A stretch of DNA of 64,000 bases from Micrococcaceae bacterium (GCA_013393415.1 JABXHI010000061.1:1-64000); one strand, 5' to 3'. Shown: positions 38,583-47,948, counted from the first letter of the stretch. Program-made: numbers and translations. Notes: a model not told the origin generated them from the sequence alone.

Positions 38583-39773
38583 TTATTCGTGCGGCCAGCC
38601 GCAGTAGGATTCGGCGAGGTATTGTTTGCCATATGTGGAACCCACCACGGTGTGCAACTCACCGATGGCACGACGGGTTTCAAATGAGCTGGCATCCTCG
38701 CGGGTGTGCAGCATACTGGTCATCCAGTAGGAGAAGTTCTGCGCTTTCCAAACCCGCTTGAGTGCAGTTTCAGAGTAGTTGTCAATGCCGGTGCTGTCCG
38801 CGTTGGTGAAGTACTGTTCGAGTGCGCTGAAGAGTACCTTGACGTCGGCAAGTGCTAGGTTGAGCCCTTTCGCTCCGGTTGGTGGCACAGTGTGCCCCGC
38901 GTCGCCGGCCAGAAACAGGTTGCCCCAGCGCATGGGCTCGGCCACGAACGAGCGGAACTTCAGCACAGTTTTTTCAAAGATCGGTCCGCGTTTGAGTTGG
39001 AAGCCATCTGGTCCGTCGACGCGTGCCTGCAGTTCGGCCCAAATCTCGTCCTCGGTCCAGTCGTCGGGATTTTCTTCGGGATCACACTGGAAATAGTGAC
39101 GCTGCACCGTCTCGTTGCGCTGAGAGATCAGTGCAAAACCACGCGGAGAGTTCGCATAGATGAGCTCCTCTGCACTCGGTGGGGCTTCCGTCAGGATGCC
39201 AAACCAGGCAAAGGGGTACTCGATCTTGTGTTCGAGGCGTGTCTCGGAGGGAATAGCCCGACGACAATATGAACGCGAACCATCGGTGCCCACCACGATC
39301 TGTGCTTCGATGACGCCTGAAGCGCCCTGCTGGTTGGTGTAATGGATCTTGGGGCGGTCGCTTTCCACTTCGGTCAGATCGGTGACGGTATGTTCATACC
39401 GCACATCGCCGTTGTCACGAGCACGAGCTGCCGCAAGATCTACGAAGACTTCGTTTTGCGGGTAGAGCCAAACCGAGGCGTCAATGAGCTCTTTGAAATT
39501 AATGCGATGTGATTCTCCGTCGAACCGCAGGTCAATGCCGTGGTGTTCATAGCCGATGTCTTTGACGCGGGATTCCACGCCGTAGTCGGTCAGCAGTTCC
39601 ACAGCGCCGGTTTCTAAAATGCCCGCGCGGTGCGTATTTTTGATCGTATCGTAATCGCGTGCTTCCAACACGATGTTGTCGATGCCGGCGCGTGACAGCA
39701 GGTGCGATAGCATCAAACCGGCCGGCCCACCGCCGACGATACCCACCTGTGTGGTTTCTGTCTGTGTGGTCAT
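38583..39773 (-). CDS. pobA: 4-hydroxybenzoate 3-monooxygenase
   Basis: 396 residues. FAD flavoprotein: N-terminal VGIVGGGPAGLMLSHLLSRA, EARDYDTIKNTHRAGILETG, and FLAGDAGHTVPPTGAKGLNL (second FAD motif with Asp). Converts 4-hydroxybenzoate to protocatechuate with NAD(P)H and O2. A palindrome (39849-39867) upstream suggests control by the neighbouring IclR gene. Confidence 0.93.
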   Translation of the reverse strand: MTTQTETTQVGIVGGGPAGLMLSHLLSRAGIDNIVLEARDYDTIKNTHRAGILETGAVELLTDYGVESRVKDIGYEHHGIDLRFDGESHRINFKELIDASVWLYPQNEVFVDLAAARARDNGDVRYEHTVTDLTEVESDRPKIHYTNQQGASGVIEAQIVVGTDGSRSYCRRAIPSETRLEHKIEYPFAWFGILTEAPPSAEELIYANSPRGFALISQRNETVQRHYFQCDPEENPDDWTEDEIWAELQARVDGPDGFQLKRGPIFEKTVLKFRSFVAEPMRWGNLFLAGDAGHTVPPTGAKGLNLALADVKVLFSALEQYFTNADSTGIDNYSETALKRVWKAQNFSYWMTSMLHTREDASSFETRRAIGELHTVVGSTYGKQYLAESYCGWPHE

Positions 39774-39848
39774 TTCAACTCCTGTCGACTCAGCTCAACG
39801 TGACCTACCCTCTCAGTGTCGGATACATGGAGTGCTCCACGCCACTGG

Positions 39849-39867
39849 ATTCTCAGGCAATGAGAAT
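39849..39867. promoter_or_regulatory. Palindromic operator upstream of pobA
   Basis: ATTCTCA (39849-39855), 5-base spacer GGCAA, TGAGAAT (39861-39867): perfect 7-bp arms, 76 bases before pobA. Sequence differs from the pcaF operator, so pobA is probably controlled by the adjacent second IclR protein. Confidence 0.6.
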
Positions 39868-39875
39868 TATGTGGG

Positions 39876-40637
39876 CTAGGGGAGTGGGTGCAGCGCCCGG
39901 GAGAGGCCGCGCGAGGCAGCCATCAGGACCGGGATGACGGCGGAACGTTGTTCAAAGTCTTCGGGGACGACGACGGAAATTGCGGCAATAGCGACTCGGT
40001 TGCGCCCGGTCAGCGTGTTGAACACCGGGACGGCTGCGCCGGTGGTGCCATCGTCGAGCATGCCGTCCAGCATGGCGTAGCCCTCGCGTCGGATTTTGGT
40101 CAGGGTCGTGTGGATATCGCCGGTCGTCGGGTAGTTCATGTCTGCAACTTCGGGGTGTGCGGTGAAATATTCTTCGACGATGTAGCCGGGTTGGAAGGCG
40201 AGCTGTGCCAATCCCATGGAGACGGTATGGAGTGGCATGCGGGTTGCCACCGTCGCCTGGTTGACCACGGAGTTGCGCGATGAGAGACGTTCCACCACCA
40301 AGACTTCGTGATCATCGAGCACCGAGAGTTGGGTGTGTTGACGGAATATGGCTTGCACGTCATCAAGAAACGGCATGGCGGCCGTCCGCAGGCTGACGGC
40401 GGGGGAGGAACGGGCGACGAGTTCCCACAGGCGCATCCCGAGACCGACGGTGCCGTCGGGATAGCGGGTGAGGATATCTTCGGTACTGAGCTGGGTTACG
40501 AGGCGATAGGTCGTGGCCAGGGGAATATCGGCGAGCCGGGAGAGTTCTGCAACGGAAAGCTGTCTGCGCCGGGCATCAAATGCCGACAGAATGCGCAGGA
40601 TTCGGTCTAAAAGTGTCTCACCTGAGGGATGCTTCAT
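39876..40637 (-). CDS. IclR-family regulator, probably of pobA
   Basis: 253 residues from ATG 40637. Winged HTH (LSVAELSRLADIPLATTYRL), then the effector domain (HTQLSVLDDHEVLVVERLSS; GTTGAAVPVFNTLTGRNRVA). It lies directly upstream of pobA on the same strand, with the pobA operator between them. Probably senses 4-hydroxybenzoate (PobR-like), inferred from position. Confidence 0.8.
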   Translation of the reverse strand: MKHPSGETLLDRILRILSAFDARRRQLSVAELSRLADIPLATTYRLVTQLSTEDILTRYPDGTVGLGMRLWELVARSSPAVSLRTAAMPFLDDVQAIFRQHTQLSVLDDHEVLVVERLSSRNSVVNQATVATRMPLHTVSMGLAQLAFQPGYIVEEYFTAHPEVADMNYPTTGDIHTTLTKIRREGYAMLDGMLDDGTTGAAVPVFNTLTGRNRVAIAAISVVVPEDFEQRSAVIPVLMAASRGLSRALHPLP

Positions 40638-40761
40638 GGTGCTTTGTAGTGTATCGGCCCTCTGGGATGCTGCGCAGTGGTTAACCAAATATTCCCGTCG
40701 GCTTGCGGAACCGGCTACGGCCGAGCCCACAAGCGGACGGGAATTTGTCAACGTCGAGTCG

Positions 40762-40890
40762 TTAGATAATCGTGCGTCTCTCGCGGCGGGCTTCAGCCCA
40801 ATCCTTGAAGAACCCACGTGCGATGACGAACATGCCGCCGGCCACCAGTACCGGCCACATCAGAATGTAAAAGGTCAGTCCAGCAGTCAT
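40762..40890 (-). CDS. Small partner subunit of the sodium:solute symporter
   Basis: 42 residues from ATG 40890: one hydrophobic helix (MTAGLTFYILMWPVLVAGGM), then FKDWAEARRERRTII. Such tiny single-pass proteins are encoded just after SSS-type symporters in Actinobacteria and are thought to be accessory subunits. It begins 1 base before the symporter stop, so the two are coupled. Confidence 0.7.
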   Translation of the reverse strand: MTAGLTFYILMWPVLVAGGMFVIARGFFKDWAEARRERRTII

Positions 40891-40891
40891 A

Positions 40892-42610
40892 TTATTCTCC
40901 TTGTTTCTTCCCGGTTGTGTTTTTGACTGAGACAAGTTCGGTCTCTGTGGGCTCTTCTTCCTCAGGATCGAAGTCACCGGTGATCTTCTGAATCACCGAG
41001 TAGTCAAAGTTTTCTTTGGACCGCACGGACATGAAGTAGCACACGAGGAAGCTCACCGCGTAGGCCACAAGTGATCCGGTCAACACTGGATAGTCCCGTA
41101 GGTAGTCGAAACTGAAGGGCAAGACCGCGACCATGGCGACTGTCGCGATGATCAGGGCTGGTTTCATGCCGAAGAACCCGAAGCCCATGATGCCAAGGAT
41201 GACGCCGACCCCAACGATCGAAATGAGCTCTACGCCGTAACCCAGGATGCCATCGACGGGGATCCATTCGAAGCGAACAGGTAAGAAAAAGACCAGGGCG
41301 GCCAGCACTGACGTGGTGAAGGCTGCGTTTGTGATCTTCTTCCAGTAGAACGATGCGATGACCGGAAAGACCAGGCAACCCCACATCGCGCCGACGAACA
41401 CTAAGAGGTCCAGAATACTGAACTGCGCCGTCGCGAAATAGAGTGCGGCCGCCGTGGCGACGATCATGGTGACACGACCGATGAGCAGCATGGTACGTGG
41501 GTTTGCCTTGCCGCGGCCCTTGCCTTGACCGTAAATATCGGTCATCACAATGGACGACAGTGCGGAAAGATCTGAGTCGGCGGTCGACGACAGCGAGCCG
41601 ATGATCATGATGAATGCCAGGCACAACAGCACTGGGCCGAGATATGTGCCAGCCATCTGTGGGATGAGGTTGTTGAGGTCTCCATCAAGTGGTTCGAGAC
41701 CAATATATAGTGCAATGACGCCGAACATGCCGATGCCGATAATCGTGGCACCGTACCCGACCGTTGCGGTAATGAACGTTGGTTTGATGAGATCTTCACG
41801 TACCGCAAAGAGACGCTGAGCGATCGTTTGGTTTCCGATGGCGTAGGCGAGGACGGCAGCAATGTAGGGTGCGCCTTGGTTCATGAACGCTTCGGATGAG
41901 AAGAAATTTTGCTGTTCAGCGGTTACGTTGCCGGCAGCGGCGCCAGCTTCGAACATGCTCGGGCCGCCGGCGGCGAAGAAGACCACCGGAATGATGATGG
42001 CGGTGGCCCCGAGCATGGCCATTACCTGCCCAAAGTCGGTCAGAACAGAAGCGCGGAAACCGGACCACAGGGTATAGAGCAGTACACCGGCCGCCACGAC
42101 GACAATGCCGGTGCCAAATGTCAGAGGCGTCAGGATCGCGAAGAGCGCTCCGCCAGCAATAAAATTTGAGGTGAGAGAGATGGTGGAGCCCAGAACATTG
42201 GAGCCAGCCAGCATCAGTTGTGAAGAGCGGCCATGCCGTGCATACATGACTTCGGCTAGCGTATGCGCTCTGGGTGCCACTTTTCGAATGCGTTTACCGA
42301 AGGGATAGATGAACAGAATCATCAGCGCGCCCCAGAGTCCGTAGTGGATTGGTCCAGAGACACCGTAGTTATATCCAGCCTCGGCCGATGCGTACATCGA
42401 CGACGCCCAGATCCAGGTAGCTGTCATGGAGGCCGCGGAAACACCGAAACCGATTTTGTTTCCAGCAGTCATGTAATCATCAGCGTTCTCCTTTTTACGG
42501 CTGATGAACCATGACATGAGCAGAGTTCCTCCGTAAAAGAGGACGATCAACAACACCACGACAGGGATGGATATTTGGAATAATTCTTGACCTTGCGATG
42601 CAGGTGGCAC
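40892..42610 (-). CDS. Sodium:solute symporter (SSS family)
   Basis: 572 residues, about 13 membrane helices. SSS features: MSWFISRKKENADDYMTAGN, WIWASSMYASAEAGYNYGVS, and the Na+-site helix with IIGSLSSTADSDLSALSSI, then SFYWKKITNAAFTTSV. It probably imports an organic acid with Na+. Substrate unknown; its place beside the pob-pca genes makes an aromatic acid or related carboxylate possible. A palindrome (42637-42657) lies upstream. Confidence 0.85.
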   Translation of the reverse strand: MPPASQGQELFQISIPVVVLLIVLFYGGTLLMSWFISRKKENADDYMTAGNKIGFGVSAASMTATWIWASSMYASAEAGYNYGVSGPIHYGLWGALMILFIYPFGKRIRKVAPRAHTLAEVMYARHGRSSQLMLAGSNVLGSTISLTSNFIAGGALFAILTPLTFGTGIVVVAAGVLLYTLWSGFRASVLTDFGQVMAMLGATAIIIPVVFFAAGGPSMFEAGAAAGNVTAEQQNFFSSEAFMNQGAPYIAAVLAYAIGNQTIAQRLFAVREDLIKPTFITATVGYGATIIGIGMFGVIALYIGLEPLDGDLNNLIPQMAGTYLGPVLLCLAFIMIIGSLSSTADSDLSALSSIVMTDIYGQGKGRGKANPRTMLLIGRVTMIVATAAALYFATAQFSILDLLVFVGAMWGCLVFPVIASFYWKKITNAAFTTSVLAALVFFLPVRFEWIPVDGILGYGVELISIVGVGVILGIMGFGFFGMKPALIIATVAMVAVLPFSFDYLRDYPVLTGSLVAYAVSFLVCYFMSVRSKENFDYSVIQKITGDFDPEEEEPTETELVSVKNTTGKKQGE

Positions 42611-42969
42611 AGCATTCCTTTCGCTCGAACGTCCAATATGGCGCCTCTTGCGCCATACGGCCCGACCTCTCGCGCAGGCTCACTCCGATGCAACGATTAA
42701 ACGCATCGCCACAGAACAGTTGCCGTGGTTAAAGCACAACATTTCAAACCAGGTCGGGCACTCACGCAGGATTTCGACTGGCTGCACAGGCCCGGATACT
42801 CTTCGGCGCGCGCCTTAGTCAAACCCACTTTTCGTGAGTTTCAACTCCTTAGTTGAACAAGGGTTAACATTACACAGTTGAGGGAGAATAGCGAATCCGT
42901 AACGCCCCGATCCTGCTATAAACGCTGCCGAACCGAGTTGGAGCCTTAATAAAGACTCCTTAAATATCT
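42611..42969. other. Intergenic region upstream of the symporter gene
   Basis: About 360 bases with no gene on either strand. It holds the symporter promoter region, the TATGGCG palindrome near 42637 and, further upstream, AT-rich and GTTAAAG-type sequence. Stop codons break all frames. The MFS terminator lies at its far end. Confidence 0.5.
42637..42657. promoter_or_regulatory. Palindrome upstream of the symporter
   Basis: TATGGCG (42637-42643), 7-base spacer CCTCTTG, CGCCATA (42651-42657), 26 bases before the symporter start. Probable operator. Confidence 0.5.
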
Positions 42970-43005
42970 CGGGGCATGACGCAGTGGATACTGCATCATG
43001 CCCCG
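42970..43005. terminator. Terminator-like hairpin after the truncated MFS gene
   Basis: CGGGGCATGA-C-GCAG (42970-42984) pairs with CTGC-A-TCATGCCCCG (42991-43005). On the minus strand only a short AT-rich stretch follows, so the strength as a terminator is uncertain. Confidence 0.55.
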
Positions 43006-43023
43006 ACGGTGTGTCGTGCAGAC

Positions 43024-43929
43024 CTAGATCCTGACCTTCTGGTCGACCCATAGTGTGGAACGGAATTTCTTGGCGCGGTCTGCGAAGATACCGCCGAGGA
43101 TTGAACCTGGGATACCCACCAACAGCATGACCAGGCCCAGCAGGCTGGCGTGTGAGGAGCTGAAACCGTGCTCGGTTTCAGCAAACCCAGGGCCGAGCTG
43201 GGACACCGTAAAGAATGCCCCGTAGGCGGCAACACTGACGATACCGATGCCCCACATGGTCTTCGATGTCAATACCTTCTTCGTGTTGGCCCAGCTAAAC
43301 TCATCACCTTCGAGCTCATCCATATTTTTCGGAATCTCGATGAGCGCGGCTGCGGCCAGTGCAATGACAATACCGATCCCGGTCGCAATCCACAGGCTGC
43401 TTCGCCAGTCCATAGCCTCCATGAGGATTGTCCAGACGTACAGTCCAACAGCAGAGCCTCCGGTCAATCCCAGACCGTTGAGGATGCCGGCCACGAGTTT
43501 GCCGTTTTCAGGTTTAGACCAGTAGTTACCCAACGGGAAAATGGATGCGACGACCAAAGACATGCCGATGCCACCGATAAAGCGCGAGGTCAGCATGAAT
43601 CCATAGGACCCGGACATGGCAATCAGGCCGCTAGAGACGGCGGTTATCAGGCCGCCCCAGACCGCGACGTGTTTCAAACCCCAGGCAGCTGCTGCGAAAC
43701 CTGCCGGCACATGAGCAATCGAATACCCCAGGAACCACGGTGACACCATCAACCCGACCTGTGAGTAACTCAAGCCGAGCTCTGTGGTCAACGTTGGATA
43801 TGCAGGAACGATCGCATACATCTGCAATCCGTATGAAAATGCGAGCAGCGTCGAAATCCTGATGACTGTGCCGCCTGTCCGCTTTTTCGGCGGATTCTCC
43901 GCGAGATTTGGTGCCGTATGAGTCTTCAA
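43024..43929 (-). pseudogene. MFS transporter, 3'-truncated
   Basis: 301 residues, about 8-9 helices; MFS proteins usually have 12 helices in 400 or more residues. The N-terminal part is normal (LGLSYSQVGLMVSPWFLGYS; RFIGGIGMSLVVASIFPLGN). It ends GGIFADRAKKFRSTLWVDQK-VRI, just after the loop before helix 9 or so, and no continuing frame is seen downstream before the hairpin at 42970. It may be a remnant of an aromatic-acid (PcaK-like) or other carrier. Confidence 0.7.
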
Positions 43930-44712
43930 AAAATACTCCTCCAGTGCTCAAAAATTGCGTCAAGGCAGATCAGTCACGTTCCAGTCGCACACACCTCCGT
44001 CGTCCTGCGGCTCATAGCTGACTATCGCCAAAGTCATCTCTGGCATCACATCAAGTTTTGAGATTCTTGACGCGGTTACAAGCCGCTTGCACGAACCATC
44101 TCGAAGCGGCTTCTTCCCCCGCTGTTTCGCGGGTCATCCCAGCCGTGCTTCTCCTGTTGTCCTCGCGCTGCTCGGGCAGTTTGCGGGGTGGTCCAACGAG
44201 CTTCAGCTTAGCGTGACGGGACATTTCCCGACAGTTGAAGTGGCCGATTTGCGACGAAAACCGGTTTTCGGAGTATCAAATAAAGCGCAAATCTTTCCAG
44301 AATTTAGCATGAAATAGCGATATTGAATGGTGGCGCGAGAATAATCGATGAATTTCACCCGCTCCCTAGGGATTGCAGATCATGAGGGACTCGAGATCCC
44401 TTGCCGCCGGTGGGTATTTCAGGTGGCGAATGTTGGACAGCAGGCCCAGGAAAATTGCTCATGTTGCTTAGCCCATTTCATCGGTAGCGAACCTGCTCGC
44501 AAGACGGTGAGAGAAGTGCTGGACGCGTCGTATCCACGAGGTCAATTGCCGGAGAAAATACGGGTAGGTGAGACTAGCGAGTGACTACATGGCCCCCTAC
44601 ATCATCGACGCCGAGAGGAGGCCAGAGATATAGTCTCGGGATGCCAGGGGTCGGCTCCTCCGTCGCGTTGAGAGCCCGGCCGTGACGCGTGAGAGGGGTC
44701 AAGCAAGGCGAA
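43930..44712. other. 780-base stretch with no convincing gene
   Basis: No frame on either strand has a good ribosome-binding site, plausible composition and family resemblance together. The 78-codon frame at 44348-44584 contains a plausible-looking middle but no recognised domain. The part next to 43930 should contain the truncated MFS gene's promoter. Confidence 0.4.
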
Positions 44713-44743
44713 AGGCCCCCGAATCGCGATGATTCGGGGGCCT
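44713..44743 (-). terminator. Terminator of tRNA-Ser(UGA)
   Basis: Perfect 13-bp arms AGGCCCCCGAATC (44713-44725) and GATTCGGGGGCCT (44731-44743), 5-base loop, then TTTCG on the minus strand; 7 bases beyond the tRNA 3' end. Confidence 0.75.
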
Positions 44744-44749
44744 CGTCTG

Positions 44750-44837
44750 CGGATGGTGGGGGATTTGAACCCCCGGGACGGGGTTGCCGCCCTCTGGTTT
44801 TCAAGACCAGCTCCTTCGGCCGCTCGGACAACCATCC
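44750..44837 (-). tRNA. tRNA-Ser(UGA)
   Basis: 88 bases. Acceptor GGATGGT/ACCATCC with G discriminator; anticodon arm CTGGT-CTTGAAA-ACCAG, anticodon TGA; class II long variable arm; T arm GGGGGTTCAAATCCCCC. CCA not encoded. Confidence 0.95.
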
Positions 44838-44931
44838 AGACGAGGTAACAGTGTACCCGCTGAAACCCGCACGTGCCTAATCGGGCAGGCTGAGGGCTGG
44901 GACGGCCATACGTTGACGCCAGCGAACCTGA

Positions 44932-45966
44932 ATGACGATGATGAAACATATGTCCTTACCTTCACAAATGCAAGCAATTCGCTTTATTCCTCAGCGTGGC
45001 GTCGACAAACTCAGCAAGGAGCATCCTGCTGATATTCGCCTCGTCTCCCAGGATGTACCGAAGGTGGCAGCAGGGGAGGTGTTGATCAAAGTTGAAGCTG
45101 CTGGCATCAACAACGCCGATGTGCTCCAGCGCATCGGAGGTTACAACGTGCCAGAAGGCGCCACGGATATTCCTGGCCTCGAAGTAGCTGGGACTATTGC
45201 CACGGTCGGCGAGGGCGTATCCGATTGGAACGTCGATGACCGCGTATGCGCGCTGCTCGCTGGTGGTGGTTATGCTCGATACGTGGTTGTGGATGCGCTC
45301 CAGGTGCTGCCTGTGCCAGATCAGCTCGATGCCATTGAAGCCGCAGGTATTGTCGAGACAGCCGCCACCGTATGGTTCAACGTTTTCATGACCGCAAAAT
45401 TTCAAAAGGGCGATCGAGTCCTCATACATGGGGGCGCCGGAGGTATCGGCACGATGGCCATCCAAATGGTGAAAGCGATGGGTGGCCAGCCAATCGCCAC
45501 GGCAGGTTCCGACGCGAAAGTCGAGTATGCGCAATTTCTCGGGGCCCACGGCATAAACTATCGAACCGAGGATTTTGTGGAACGCATCGACGAGATCACC
45601 GATGGTCACGGTGCTGACATTATTCTCGATATCGTTGCCGCCCAATACTCTGAAGATAATATGCGAGCCCTTGCACACGGTGGCCGTTGGGTCGTCATTG
45701 GCACTCAAGGCGGTATTGAGGGGCCAATCAATTTTCTACGGCTCATGGCCAAGCAAGCGGTGCTGGCGGGCAATCTTCTGCGTCCACGCACAGCATCGGA
45801 AAAAGGCGAAATTCTTCGCGGTGTGGCCGAGCAGATTTGGCCGCTGTTTACCGAAGGGAAGATTGACCCGCTCATTGCCCAAACGTTTGCGCTCGCAGAG
45901 ACCGCAGAAGCTTACGAACGTTTTGCAGAGCCAGACCGTGTTGGAAAAATCGTGTTGACAGTATGA
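44932..45966 (+). CDS. NAD(P)H quinone oxidoreductase (zinc-less MDR, PIG3-like)
   Basis: 344 residues. Medium-chain reductase without zinc ligands: AGINNADVLQRIGGYNVPEG, PGLEVAGTIATVGEGV, nucleotide-binding LIHGGAGGIGTMAIQMVKAM, then GADIILDIVAAQYSEDNMRA. Reduces quinones or acts on enones with NADPH. The start is uncertain: a Met at residue 13 (MQAIRF) matches the family's usual first residues. The ribosome-binding site is weak. The next gene starts 15 bases later. Confidence 0.85.
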   Translation: MTMMKHMSLPSQMQAIRFIPQRGVDKLSKEHPADIRLVSQDVPKVAAGEVLIKVEAAGINNADVLQRIGGYNVPEGATDIPGLEVAGTIATVGEGVSDWNVDDRVCALLAGGGYARYVVVDALQVLPVPDQLDAIEAAGIVETAATVWFNVFMTAKFQKGDRVLIHGGAGGIGTMAIQMVKAMGGQPIATAGSDAKVEYAQFLGAHGINYRTEDFVERIDEITDGHGADIILDIVAAQYSEDNMRALAHGGRWVVIGTQGGIEGPINFLRLMAKQAVLAGNLLRPRTASEKGEILRGVAEQIWPLFTEGKIDPLIAQTFALAETAEAYERFAEPDRVGKIVLTV

Positions 45967-45980
45967 GACACTGATTGGTG

Positions 45981-46427
45981 ATGAGACCCCGCCCGTTTGC
46001 CCGCCGTCGTGAGGCAAAGAAACTCGATCAAGAGCTTGGCACCCTGTTGTGGCGCCAGGCTCATGACCGTTTTGCCCGCTCGCTGGATCGGTACTGGCAA
46101 ATTATTGCGCCAGACCGGCAACACGAGATTTCGAAAGAAGAACAGAATGGGCTCGTCAATGCGGGCAATGTATTGACTGACGCGCTTGAAACAGTCCGCA
46201 TCATCTGTTCTGACGCACGTGAACGTTTTGGCGAACGTGATCTTGATGTGCCACCCGGAGCAAACGATATCCATCGTTTGATGTCTAGCGCCGCCAATGA
46301 TCTCGCCGCTACGGCTCAGGCAGCTGCTATGTTTCAGCGTGGCCAAGCAGATATTCAATCGGTCGGTATGCGAGCAGAAAAAGTATTGGAATCTGTCACG
46401 GCAGCTCAAGAACTCACAAAGCGCTAA
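45981..46427 (+). CDS. Conserved actinobacterial protein of unknown function
   Basis: 148 residues from ATG 45981. Helical, charged: MRPRPFARRREAKKLDQELG, then LWRQAHDRFARSLDRYWQII and GANDIHRLMSSAANDLAATA. No domain recognised. Small cytosolic helical proteins of this kind are often encoded next to quinone oxidoreductases in Micrococcales; function unknown. Confidence 0.65.
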   Translation: MRPRPFARRREAKKLDQELGTLLWRQAHDRFARSLDRYWQIIAPDRQHEISKEEQNGLVNAGNVLTDALETVRIICSDARERFGERDLDVPPGANDIHRLMSSAANDLAATAQAAAMFQRGQADIQSVGMRAEKVLESVTAAQELTKR

Positions 46428-46494
46428 CAGTTCTATCGCTCGAGCAGAATACAAACAGGTGCGCTCACTGCACGTTGAGCACTACAGTGGTGGC

Positions 46495-47217
46495 ATGTCG
46501 TCAACGCAAGACGGAAACGCGCCCGGTGGGCAGGACCGCAACGAAACGGCTTCCTCTCGTTTCGCATGGGAATCACTCATCCGCAATACAGCACTTGTCG
46601 TAGTGCTCCTTCTGCTGCTCTGGTTAGTGTTCAACGTCCAACTGCCTTCCGCCGACGAGTTGCGTGACCTCATCGCTTCTTGGGGGTGGGCCGCATGGCT
46701 GATCTTTATCGGTATCTACGCCGTGGTGGGGTTGACTCCGATTCCGGTGACCGTCATGGCCGTGACGGCCGGATTGCTCTTTGGCGTGGTCGAAGGAACC
46801 ATTCTGTCGGTCATCGGAGTGTTGATTGGGTGTTGGGGCGCATACTGGATGGCCCGCGGTCTAGGGCGTGAAGCCACCGCCAAATTGCTGGGTTCACATC
46901 ACAGCACGGTTGAACGCCACCTGGATCAGGCGGGGTTTCAGGCAGTGTTTATGCTCAGACTGCTGCCTGGCTTCCCGTATTGGCCAATCAACTATGGCAG
47001 CGGTGCATTCGGAGTTGGTCAACGGGCCTACATGCTGGCCAGTATTATCGCGGTCATCCCAGGTCAGATCTCTCTGGTAGCCATTGGCGCATTCATTTCA
47101 GCCCCAAACATCTGGCGCGGCGCCGTGGTGGCAATCGGTTGGGCAGTGGTGATCGTGCTGACAATATGGGCTTATCGACGCTGGCAAGCAGCCCGACCAG
47201 ACAACGCTTCAGCATAG
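46495..47217 (+). CDS. TVP38/TMEM64-family (DedA-like) membrane protein
   Basis: 240 residues from ATG 46495. A polar N-terminus (1-30), then 5-6 membrane helices. Family core: VGLTPIPVTVMAVTAGLLFG, CWGAYWMARGLGREATAKLL and VFMLRLLPGFPYWPINYGSG. TVP38/DedA proteins are thought to be lipid scramblases or transporters. The upstream frame continues past the true start. Confidence 0.85.
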   Translation: MSSTQDGNAPGGQDRNETASSRFAWESLIRNTALVVVLLLLLWLVFNVQLPSADELRDLIASWGWAAWLIFIGIYAVVGLTPIPVTVMAVTAGLLFGVVEGTILSVIGVLIGCWGAYWMARGLGREATAKLLGSHHSTVERHLDQAGFQAVFMLRLLPGFPYWPINYGSGAFGVGQRAYMLASIIAVIPGQISLVAIGAFISAPNIWRGAVVAIGWAVVIVLTIWAYRRWQAARPDNASA

Positions 47218-47274
47218 CTCGCGTGTGCCTCATGCCACCAGTGGTGAAAAGCGCCTGAGAGCGACAACCAAAAA

Positions 47275-47304
47275 CTTGCACAGTGTGCAAGCTTTGTTTA
47301 GTAT
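47275..47304 (+). promoter_or_regulatory. Promoter with overlapping TetR operator; leaderless tetR gene
   Basis: Perfect palindrome CTTGCACA-G-TGTGCAAG (47275-47291) overlaps the -35 box TTGCAC (47276-47281); the -10 box TAGTAT (47299-47304) is 17 bases further. The TetR ATG starts 8 bases after the -10 box, so the mRNA probably begins at the start codon (leaderless). Repressor binding would directly block the promoter. Confidence 0.75.
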
Positions 47305-47312
47305 CGTGTCCT

Positions 47313-47948
47313 ATGCAATTTGTGGACGACGTATCGCTGGGTCGCCGTGAACAGAAAAAACTTGAAACACGACGTGCCATTCGAAGTGCTGCCCTGGACC
47401 TCGCCCTAGACGACGGGGTTGAGAGTCTTACCGTGGAAGGGATAGCTCAAGCTGCTGGCGTTTCGCCTCGCACATTCTTCAATTATTTCGAAAGCAAAGA
47501 AGACGCACTTGTCACCGAAGCCGCCGAGAGTGCGCTGCAAGTGCGGGCTTTGCTACTAGACCGGCCCGCTCATGAGCCGCCAATGCGAGCGTTGCATCAG
47601 GCGATCATGAACACTGAATACTTTGGTGAAGAACCAGCCGACCGAGAGCGCGTGTTAGCACGTCAACGGCTGACGCAAGCCCACCCATCGTTGATGGCCT
47701 ATCAGTTGGGGGAGATTGCCCTGGTCGAACAGACCTTTGCGCAGGCGCTGGCAGAGCGCATGGGCACCGAACTGGATGATGACGTGTTTCCCGAGTTGCT
47801 TGCTGCAATGGCCGTCAGCTTGGTTCGTGTGGCTATGCGACGCTGGGTCACCCGAGGCGAGGAACCACTGAACGAACTGATTGATATGGCATTTCGTCGG
47901 TGCGAGCAGGTCGACCTGTTTAACGATCATGCTGTTGCTGCGGGTTGA
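47313..47948 (+). CDS. TetR-family regulator of the adjacent efflux pump
   Basis: 211 residues from ATG 47313, decided by promoter spacing. N-terminal HTH: RRAIRSAALDLALDDGVESL, then VEGIAQAAGVSPRTFFNYFE-SKEDAL, typical TetR. The C-terminal ligand domain is variable. 54 bases separate it from the DHA2 pump gene, so both are probably one unit, autorepressed through the palindrome at 47275. Confidence 0.88.
   Translation: MQFVDDVSLGRREQKKLETRRAIRSAALDLALDDGVESLTVEGIAQAAGVSPRTFFNYFESKEDALVTEAAESALQVRALLLDRPAHEPPMRALHQAIMNTEYFGEEPADRERVLARQRLTQAHPSLMAYQLGEIALVEQTFAQALAERMGTELDDDVFPELLAAMAVSLVRVAMRRWVTRGEEPLNELIDMAFRRCEQVDLFNDHAVAAG

Noticed and set aside
44348-44584. 78-codon plus-strand frame in the gap before tRNA-Ser(UGA)
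   Set aside because: No ribosome-binding site or recognised domain; kept only as part of an unassigned region.
44962-45708. 248-codon minus-strand frame opposite the quinone oxidoreductase
   Set aside because: The plus-strand gene has a full family signature; the antisense frame has none.
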